This document shows, piece after piece, positions 1 through 4,607 of a stretch of DNA of 7,997 nucleotides. Position 1 is the stretch's first letter. Each line of letters opens with the position of its first letter. The notes beneath the pieces were generated by a model, which saw only the letters and a list, made by a program, of their open reading frames with translations, did not search any database and had not been told where the DNA came from. The stretch is from positions 1-7,997 of the forward strand of contig DASZVJ010000236.1 of NCBI GenBank assembly GCA_035547155.1. The letters are read 5' to 3'. Made by a program: the position numbers and the translations under genes. Source of the DNA: CAZNMF01 sp035547155 (lineage in GTDB: Bacteria; Acidobacteriota; Vicinamibacteria; Vicinamibacterales; SCN-69-37).

Positions 1-1
1 C

Positions 2-193
2 GTACGGCGCTCGCGGACGTGCGTGATGGTCGCGCACCGCATCTCGTCCGTGCGCGACGCCGATCTCATCCTCGTGCTCGACCACGGCCGCGTCGTCGAG
101 CGCGGCACGCACGCGACGCTCGTCGCGGAGAACGGCCTCTACGCCGAGATGCATCGCCGCCAGCTGCTCGAAGACGAGCTGGCGCACGCCTGA
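2..193 (+). CDS. ABC transporter ATP-binding/permease protein, C-terminal fragment
   Basis: This is the last 63 codons of a gene that begins left of the window, ending in TGA at 191-193. The reading frame opens at base 2. It shows the end of an ABC nucleotide-binding domain: the switch histidine in VAHRISSVRDADLILVLDHG, followed by the VVERGTHATLV segment and a YAEMHRRQLLEDELA tail, all standard for the C-terminus of an exporter half-transporter. Walker A, signature and Walker B lie outside the window, so it cannot be told whether its ATP site is complete or degenerate. The next gene starts 15 bp downstream on the same strand and encodes a second half-transporter. The two are probably an operon making a heterodimeric inner-membrane exporter of the MdlA/MdlB or YheI/YheH kind, with this one the MdlA-like partner. 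The substrate cannot be read from the sequence. Confidence 0.88.
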   Translation, partial: VRRSRTCVMVAHRISSVRDADLILVLDHGRVVERGTHATLVAENGLYAEMHRRQLLEDELAHA

Positions 194-199
194 GGAAAG
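192..199 (+). promoter_or_regulatory. Shine-Dalgarno for the second ABC gene, overlapping the upstream stop
   Basis: The purine-rich GAGGAAAG overlaps the TGA of the preceding gene and lies 9 nt before the GTG at 209. It supports GTG 209 as the start and suggests translation of the two ABC subunits is coupled. Confidence 0.6.
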
Positions 200-208
200 C
201 GAGTCCGA

Positions 209-1984
209 GTGAGCGTCGCCGACGACATTCTGCCCGCACGCACGTACGACGCGCGTCTGATGCGCCGGCTGCTGGTCTACCTGCGGCCGCACGTCACGGC
301 CATCGCGTTGGCCGGTGCCGCGATCCTCGTGTCATCGCTCGTCGATCTCGCGCAGCCGTGGCTGACGCAGCAGGCCATCGACAAGTACATCGCGTCAGGT
401 GACGCGCCGGGCCTGGCGCGAATGGCCGTCTTCTTCTTCGTGCTGATCGTCGTCGGCTTTCTGGCCGAGTACGGCCAGACGTTCATCCTGCAGACGACGG
501 GACAGCGGATCATGCATCGGATGCGCACGGAGGTCTACGCGCATCTCCAGCGGCTCGAGCTGCGGTACTACGATCGGCATCCCGTCGGACGGCTGATGAC
601 GCGCGTGACGACCGACGTCGACGCGCTGAACGATCTGTTCGCGTCTGGCGTGATCGCGGTCTTCGGCGATCTGCTCGTGCTCGTCGGCATCATGGTCGCG
701 ATGCTGCTGATGAACTGGCGTCTGGCGCTGGTCGCGTTCTCGGTGCTGCCGTTCATCCTGTGGACGGCACACTGGTTCCGCACGAACGTGCGCGAGTCCT
801 ACCGCCGCGTGCGCGGCCTGGTCGCGCGGCTCAACGCATTCCTGCAAGAGCATCTGACGGGCATGTCCGTCGTGCAGGTCTTCAACCAGGAGGACCGTAC
901 CGCACGACGGTTTGACGCGATCAACCGCGAGCATCGCGACGTGAACATCGCGTCGATCTTCTACTACGCGCTGTTCTACCCGCTGATCGAGCTGCTGGCG
1001 GCGATCTCTGGCGCGTTGATCATCTGGTACGGCACGGGGTGGGCGGAGCAGGGCACGCTCACGATCGGCGTGCTCGTCGCGTTCCTGCAGTACTCGCGGC
1101 GGTTCTTTCAGCCGATCTCCGACCTCTCCGAGAAGTTCAACATCCTGCAGGCGGCGATGGCCGCGTCCGAGCGCATCTTCGGCGTGCTGGACACCGAGCC
1201 GGCGCTGGTGCCGCCGCGCACGCCCATCGTGCCCCGTGAGGCACGCGGGCGGATCGAGTTCGATCACGTCTGGTTCGCGTACGACGACGAACATTTCGTG
1301 CTCAAGGACGTGTCGTTCGTCATCGAGCCCGGTAAACGCGTCGGCATCGTCGGCGCGACGGGATCGGGCAAGACGACGATCATCAACCTGCTGCTGCGGT
1401 TCTACGACATCCAGCGCGGGCGCATCCTGGTCGACGGCGTCGACGTCCGCGAGTGGGACGTGCCGTCGCTACGGCGCCTCTTCGGTCTCGTGCTGCAGGA
1501 CGTGCATCTGTTCTCCGGCACCATCGCGGACAACATCCGGCTGGGCGACGCGTCGATCACGGACGACCAGATTGTCCGCGCCGCGCAGGCGGTGCACGCG
1601 CACGGATTCATCACGGCGCGGACGGACGGCTACGCGTCCGTCGTTGGCGAGCGGGGCGGATCGCTGTCCGTCGGTCAGAAGCAGCTGCTGTCGTTCGCGC
1701 GCGCGCTCGCGTTCGACCCGCAGGTGCTGCTGCTCGACGAAGCGACATCGAGCGTCGATACGGCGACCGAGGCGCTCATCGAGGACGCGTTACACGTCAT
1801 CATGGAGGGGCGAACGGTGCTCGCGGTGGCGCATCGGCTCTCGACGATCCAGGACATGGATGCGATCCTTGTCCTGCATAAAGGCGAGTTGCGCGAGCAT
1901 GGCACGCACCAGCAACTGGTCGCGGCGCGCGGGCTCTACTACCGGTTGTACGAGTTGCAGTACGCGAATGCGGTGGCGGGGTGA
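209..1984 (+). CDS. ABC exporter half-transporter, MdlB/YheH-like (permease fused to ATPase)
   Basis: This 591-residue protein is full length for a type IV (ABCB-like) exporter half-transporter. Residues about 25-315 form the six-helix membrane domain, with hydrophobic segments near 27-47, 70-90, 145-167, 172-190, 250-275 and 282-300. Residues about 348-585 form the ATPase: Walker A GATGSGKTT (382-390), Q-loop Gln430, X-loop VGERG (479-483), signature LSVGQ (486-490), Walker B VLLLDE with catalytic Glu511, D-loop SSVD (514-517) and switch His542. The signature has Val in place of the usual first Gly (LSGGQ); SVGQKQLL is typical of the MdlB-type subunit of heterodimeric exporters. The ATPase residues needed for hydrolysis in this chain are present. 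The start is GTG, supported by GAGGAAAG just upstream. It presumably pairs with the product of the gene ending at 193. Possible cargo includes drugs, lipids or peptides; nothing here decides between them. Confidence 0.93.
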   Translation: MSVADDILPARTYDARLMRRLLVYLRPHVTAIALAGAAILVSSLVDLAQPWLTQQAIDKYIASGDAPGLARMAVFFFVLIVVGFLAEYGQTFILQTTGQRIMHRMRTEVYAHLQRLELRYYDRHPVGRLMTRVTTDVDALNDLFASGVIAVFGDLLVLVGIMVAMLLMNWRLALVAFSVLPFILWTAHWFRTNVRESYRRVRGLVARLNAFLQEHLTGMSVVQVFNQEDRTARRFDAINREHRDVNIASIFYYALFYPLIELLAAISGALIIWYGTGWAEQGTLTIGVLVAFLQYSRRFFQPISDLSEKFNILQAAMAASERIFGVLDTEPALVPPRTPIVPREARGRIEFDHVWFAYDDEHFVLKDVSFVIEPGKRVGIVGATGSGKTTIINLLLRFYDIQRGRILVDGVDVREWDVPSLRRLFGLVLQDVHLFSGTIADNIRLGDASITDDQIVRAAQAVHAHGFITARTDGYASVVGERGGSLSVGQKQLLSFARALAFDPQVLLLDEATSSVDTATEALIEDALHVIMEGRTVLAVAHRLSTIQDMDAILVLHKGELREHGTHQQLVAARGLYYRLYELQYANAVAG

Positions 1985-1994
1985 GGCGCGCGCG

Positions 1995-2068
1995 GGGCGG
2001 CCACAGGGGGGGCGCCCCTACAGGGCTTCGGACTGCGATGCCGTAGGGGCGGGCCCCTGCGCCCGCCC
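1995..2068. repeat. Inverted pair of GTAGGGGCG-type GC-rich repeats between convergent genes
   Basis: Two related 27-28 bp units face each other: a minus-oriented copy at 1995-2022 and a plus-oriented copy at 2042-2068. Both begin GTAGGGGCG and share CCCCTG and CCGCCC blocks, differing by one gap and a few substitutions. CGCCCCTAC (2013-2021) is perfectly complementary to GTAGGGGCG (2043-2051). Pairing continues outward with CAGGGG/CCCCTG (2004-2009 with 2054-2059) and GGGCGG/CCGCCC (1995-2000 with 2063-2068), so the whole block can fold into a long imperfect hairpin with a 21-nt loop. The right copy also has its own 7-bp hairpin, GGGCGGG (2047-2053) with CCCGCCC (2062-2068). It sits between convergent genes (stops at 1984 and 2074) and could act as a bidirectional terminator or 3'-end protector. 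The only T-run on the + strand (2082-2086) is 13 nt past the hairpin, so it is not a textbook intrinsic terminator. It resembles REP/BIME-type dispersed palindromes. Confidence 0.7.
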
Positions 2069-2071
2069 GAC

Positions 2072-2524
2072 TCAATTCGCCTTTTTCGGACTTGGACTCC
2101 AGCCCAAGCGGAGCACAGTGACCGACACGGGACGCCGGCCGAACTCGAGGGCCTCGTTGCAGCTCCAGATGTAGAGATCCAGATGGCGTCCCAACACCTT
2201 GGGGCCGGTGTCCAGCACCGTATAGATGCCGCGGTGCTGCTCTGGCACGCCGTCGATCTGGACGACCGACCCGACGGGCAGGACGCTGGGGTCGGCAGCG
2301 GCGACACCGAACTTCGGCGCGACGCCTGAGGCCGTCACCTCGCCTTTACAGTAAGCGGTCGCGACGAAGTCCTGGCGGCTTCCGACCAGCGAGCTCGCCC
2401 TGGCGACCCTCGCGCCAGGAACGCCGCGAGAGTCGATGACTGTCGCCTGATACAGCAGCATGAAGGTGCATGCACCGAGCGCGGTCGCCAGCAGCTTCCG
2501 TCGGAAAGACCGGGACAGCAGCAT
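2072..2524 (-). CDS. 3D-domain (MltA-like) protein with N-terminal membrane anchor
   Basis: This is a 150-residue protein from ATG 2524 (152 from a TTG two codons upstream at 2530). Counting from the TTG, residues 12-32 form one hydrophobic segment after an RSFRRK positive patch: an uncleaved anchor or signal peptide. A lipobox-like LGAC (18-21) lies inside it, but hydrophobicity continues past the Cys, so a lipoprotein is less likely. Residues 54-143 are a 3D domain (three-aspartate fold, also the C-terminal part of lytic transglycosylase MltA): TAYCKGEVTASG, then AAADP (Asp80), VLDTG (Asp107) and LDLYIW (Asp118). All three Asp are present. Cys61 and Cys124 could form a periplasmic disulfide. 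The likely role is peptidoglycan cleavage or binding outside the membrane; catalysis is inferred from family only. A stop codon lies four codons upstream of the TTG, so the start is one of these two; a GGGGGTGA Shine-Dalgarno-like run at 2543-2550 is 12 nt from TTG and 18 nt from ATG, favouring neither clearly. Confidence 0.85.
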   Translation of the reverse strand: MLLSRSFRRKLLATALGACTFMLLYQATVIDSRGVPGARVARASSLVGSRQDFVATAYCKGEVTASGVAPKFGVAAADPSVLPVGSVVQIDGVPEQHRGIYTVLDTGPKVLGRHLDLYIWSCNEALEFGRRPVSVTVLRLGWSPSPKKAN

Positions 2525-2530
2525 GGTCAA

Positions 2531-2701
2531 TAGCGTACCGCGTCACCCCCGCAGGAAGGCAACCGAAAAGTGCGGGGATCTATACCGGATATGTGTCCGC
2601 AAGTTGCTGATATAAAAGCGATTACAGTCTTGGCCCGCTCAGTGTTGCACGGAGCGTGACTCGCGTGCGCCGCCTTCTCGCGTTTGCGCTCGTTGACGAA
2701 C
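2531..2701 (-). other. Intergenic leader of the 3D-domain gene with AT-rich islet; no clear promoter
   Basis: These 171 bp lie between the thiL stop and the 3D-domain gene. The half nearest the gene is conspicuously AT-richer than its surroundings. On the minus strand it contains CTTTTATATC (2618-2609) and TATAGAT (2584-2578), either of which could be a -10 element, but I find no convincing -35 at 16-18 bp from either. TTGCGG (2604-2599) sits only about 14 bp before TATAGAT. A promoter for the 3D-domain gene here is plausible but not pinned down. I see no riboswitch signature and no convincing terminator for thiL. Confidence 0.35.
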
Positions 2702-3712
2702 CTAGAAATGGGCAAATCCCGTCCGGGGCAGCGGGGCCTTGGTGCCGTCTCGATCCAGCCAGACGCCTGCCTCACCGCCAAACACTCCGACGCGCGTGAC
2801 GGTCAGGCCGGCGCAGCGGCGGACCGCCGCCAGGAAGCGTGAGCGGCGGCGCGTCGGCACGGCAAAGGCGAGCTCGTAGTCTTCACCGCCGGCCAAGGCA
2901 AAGCCGATCGGGTCCTGGCCGATGTCGCGTGCCCAGGCTGCCGCGCCGGCAGCCATCGGCAGGGCCGCCGCGTCGACGACCAGTCCGACATTGCCGCCTT
3001 CCGCCAGCCGCCACGCCGCATCGCTGAAGCCGTCCGAGAGATCGATCGCCGCCGACGCCGCGCGCGTCCGGCCGACGATGCGTCCGCACCGCAGCCGCGG
3101 CTCGGGACGTTCGTAGCGTTCGATGCACGCGCTCGCGGCATCGTCGAGGCTGTCGCGCGTCCGTCCCGCGTGAAGCATTGCCAGTCCGGCCGCAGCCGCG
3201 CCAATCGCACCCGTCACGTACAACTCGTCGCCCTTGCGCGCCCCCGTACGCGTCAGCACGTGACGATGGCCGACGCTGCCAATGACGGTCACGTCGACGA
3301 TCAGCGGTCCGGGCGATCGCGTCAGGTTGCCGCCGACGAGCGACGTTCCAGATGACGCGGAGCGCGCGAGATAGCCGTCGAGCAGCGCGTCGAAGTCCGC
3401 GAGCGCAAAGTCGGCGGGCAGCGCCAGGCTGAGGAGCGACACGCGCGGCGTCGCGCCCATCGCCGCAAGGTCGCTGAGATTCACCGCGAGCGCCTTGTCG
3501 CCGATCGACTCGGCCGTCGACCAGTCGCGGCGGAAGTGCACGCCTTCGACGAGGCTGTCCGTCGTCACGACGTCGTCCATGTTGCGCGCCGGCGCAATCA
3601 CCGCCGCGTCATCGCCGATGCCGACGCGAACGTGCGCGGGCGGCGCCGGGACGCGCTGCTGCAGCCGCGCGATCAGCTCGCGCTCACCGAGCGTGGAAAT
3701 GGAAGGGGACAT
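2702..3712 (-). CDS. thiL: Thiamine-monophosphate kinase ThiL
   Basis: This 336-residue enzyme phosphorylates thiamine monophosphate with ATP to thiamine diphosphate, the last step of cofactor synthesis, in the cytoplasm. It is full length for the family and belongs to the PurM/AIR-synthetase-like ATP-binding superfamily. Diagnostic motifs run in order: GIGDDAAV (31-38), TTDSLVEGVHF (50-60), GDKALAVNLSDLAAMGATP (71-89), GGNLTRSPG (127-135), GDELYVTG (161-168), the IDLSDGFSD segment (223-231), GGEDYEL (275-281) and a GFAHF C-terminus like the E. coli GYDHF end. GGNL replaces the GGD seen at the matching place in E. coli ThiL. The ATG at 3712 fits the family N-terminus (STLGERELIARL), but no good Shine-Dalgarno precedes it. 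The start is only 26 nt after the 3' end of the predicted 6S RNA, so thiL may be translated from a 6S read-through transcript. No other thiamine gene is in the window. Confidence 0.96.
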   Translation of the reverse strand: MSPSISTLGERELIARLQQRVPAPPAHVRVGIGDDAAVIAPARNMDDVVTTDSLVEGVHFRRDWSTAESIGDKALAVNLSDLAAMGATPRVSLLSLALPADFALADFDALLDGYLARSASSGTSLVGGNLTRSPGPLIVDVTVIGSVGHRHVLTRTGARKGDELYVTGAIGAAAAGLAMLHAGRTRDSLDDAASACIERYERPEPRLRCGRIVGRTRAASAAIDLSDGFSDAAWRLAEGGNVGLVVDAAALPMAAGAAAWARDIGQDPIGFALAGGEDYELAFAVPTRRRSRFLAAVRRCAGLTVTRVGVFGGEAGVWLDRDGTKAPLPRTGFAHF

Positions 3713-3738
3713 CAGGATGCGATCGACGTTGAGAGGCG

Positions 3739-3911
3739 CCCCGCTTTGCCGTGTGGGGAGGTCGTTGAACCTGCGAAGCAGGTGGAGCCACTGAAAAGCC
3801 GCGCTTCAGGCTTCCTCACCACGGAGGCATGCACACCACGCGGCGTCGCGACTCACTTTGTGATGAAACATCGGCTCAAGCGACGCTCCGACCATCACGC
3901 ACAAAGCAGGG
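3739..3911 (-). ncRNA. ssrS: 6S RNA
   Basis: This is a 173-nt RNA read on the minus strand from 3911 to 3739. 6S RNA binds the housekeeping RNA polymerase holoenzyme by mimicking an open promoter and damps transcription in stationary phase. Three lines of evidence agree. First, sequence: TTGAGCCGATGTTTCATC (3879-3862) closely matches the CUGAGCCGAUAUUUCAU block of E. coli 6S, and GGTGTGCATGCC (3837-3826) and GGAAGCCT match its GGUGAGCAUGCUC and AGAAGCCU blocks. Second, structure: the ends pair as a long closing stem (CCCTGCTTTGTGCGTG at 3911-3896 with CCACACGGCAAAGCGGGG at 3756-3739), GGTCGGAGC on the 5' side pairs with GCTCC and GACC on the 3' side, and a small ACCTGC/GCAGGT hairpin (3783-3769) sits where the 3'-side hairpin is expected. 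Third, position: immediately after zapA, as in E. coli. Exact ends are estimated from the stem. No U-rich terminator follows, so 3' processing or read-through into thiL is likely. Confidence 0.88.
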
Positions 3912-3919
3912 ACATGCCG

Positions 3920-3925
3920 ATCCTA
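3920..3925 (-). promoter_or_regulatory. Candidate -10 element for 6S RNA
   Basis: On the minus strand TAGGAT (3925-3920), preceded by GTT, lies 7-9 nt before the predicted 6S 5' end at 3911-3913, the correct distance for a sigma-70-type -10. The best -35 candidate at suitable spacing, TCGCCC, is weak. The 53-nt gap after the zapA stop leaves room for a separate promoter, but transcription from the upstream operon with processing is equally possible. Confidence 0.35.
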
Positions 3926-3964
3926 ACATCGAAGATCGACGACGGGCGAGCGAAGATCGCGATC

Positions 3965-4273
3965 TCAGCCGTTGACCACCTGGATGCGCGCATCTTCGAG
4001 CACCGCGTCGACGAGCCGCTCGATCTCCGCGGCGCGCTCGTGCAGGCGATGCTCCGTGCCGCGCGTGTCGGCGCGCGCGCGGTAGACCTCGTCCACGATG
4101 TTGAGCGCGGCGATGACGGCGATGCGCAAGGGATCGGCACTGGCGAGCTCGCGCGCGGCCGATCGCATCTTGTCGTCGAGGTACGTCGCGAGCTCGCTGA
4201 TGTACTGCGGGTCGAGCTCGCTCCGGACGGCGTAGCGCTGACCGTGAATGTCGACCTGCACGACCTTGGACAT
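3965..4273 (-). CDS. zapA: Cell division protein ZapA
   Basis: This 102-residue cytoplasmic protein bundles and stabilises FtsZ protofilaments at the division ring. The N-terminal part SKVVQVDIHGQRYAVRSELD matches the ZapA globular head (E. coli IQIFGRSLRV); the IAVIAALNIVDEV segment (51-63) matches the conserved FIAALNISYEL helix; residues about 64-97 continue as a charged coiled-coil tail used for tetramer formation. Length fits the family (E. coli 109). I chose ATG 4273 because it begins at the family's usual N-terminus and has GAGG 5 nt upstream; a GTG at 4294 would add seven residues with no good ribosome site. It lies 34 nt after the ZapB-like gene and 53 nt before the 6S RNA, in one minus-strand run. 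Confidence 0.92.
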   Translation of the reverse strand: MSKVVQVDIHGQRYAVRSELDPQYISELATYLDDKMRSAARELASADPLRIAVIAALNIVDEVYRARADTRGTEHRLHERAAEIERLVDAVLEDARIQVVNG

Positions 4274-4307
4274 GGGCGCCTCGATGACGGCCACCTCGCG
4301 TGACCCG

Positions 4308-4583
4308 TTACAGGTTGAGCTTGTCGATCTGCGAGATCATCTGGACGACACGATCCCGGATGCGCTCGCGCTCTTCGCGTAGCGTGCCGAGCTCGGCGGT
4401 GGCGCCGGCCGCGTCGGTGAGCTTGGCGCGCGAGGCGTCGAGCTCGCGCTGCAGCCGGCCGATCTCGTCGGCCGCCTTCGCGCGCTCCGCGCGCAGCGCG
4501 TCGATCATCCCCACCAACTGCCGGACCTTCTCCTCGAGACGGTCGATCGGCTGCACTTCAGTCGTCGTCGCGGTTCGTGACAT
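4308..4583 (-). CDS. zapB: ZapB-like coiled-coil cell-division protein
   Basis: This is a small 91-residue protein with almost no globular content: after a short polar N-terminus, residues about 14-90 form heptad-like charged helix (RLEEKVRQLVGMIDALRAER, then RLQRELDASRAKL, then LREERERIRDRVVQMISQID). It resembles the short coiled-coil proteins called ZapB or DUF904 that sit between pheT and zapA in several bacterial phyla. Sequence alone is weak evidence because coiled coils look alike, so the assignment rests largely on position directly before zapA. ZapB crosslinks ZapA at the Z-ring. The start is ATG 4583, preceded by AGGTG at 5 nt spacing; a GTG at 4589 would fall inside that ribosome site. 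It follows pheT by 24 nt and precedes zapA by 34 nt. Confidence 0.72.
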   Translation of the reverse strand: MSRTATTTEVQPIDRLEEKVRQLVGMIDALRAERAKAADEIGRLQRELDASRAKLTDAAGATAELGTLREERERIRDRVVQMISQIDKLNL

Positions 4584-4588
4584 CACCA

Positions 4589-4593
4589 CACCT
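4589..4593 (-). promoter_or_regulatory. Shine-Dalgarno selecting ATG 4583 of the ZapB-like gene
   Basis: AGGTG on the minus strand (4593-4589) lies 5 nt before ATG 4583. Because it includes the G of the competing GTG at 4589, it favours the ATG over the longer reading. Confidence 0.55.
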
Positions 4594-4607
4594 GAAAGAA
4601 ACTCGTG

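Noticed and set aside
395..1294. Minus-strand open frame (299 codons) inside the ABC exporter gene
   Set aside because: Antisense shadow of a conserved ABC protein; rich in Arg, His, Asp and Gln with no recognisable domain.
2070..2090. T-run (2082-2086) as an intrinsic terminator for the ABC operon
   Set aside because: The T-run is 13 nt beyond the GC hairpin and followed by CGG, so the canonical stem-plus-U-tract geometry is missing; kept only as a remark on the repeat.
1236..2174. Plus-strand open frame (312 codons) overlapping the exporter's ATPase and running through the repeat
   Set aside because: Ser/Arg/Thr-rich out-of-frame reading of conserved ABC motifs that continues into the 3' end of the convergent 3D-domain gene.
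2531..2701. Possible riboswitch (c-di-AMP or c-di-GMP type) before the cell-wall-like 3D-domain gene
   Set aside because: I looked for the conserved core words of these riboswitches and did not find them; only AT-rich -10-like words are visible.
3536..4303. Plus-strand open frame (255 codons) across thiL, the 6S region and zapA
   Set aside because: It runs antisense through two recognised genes and a structured RNA; no protein similarity recognised.
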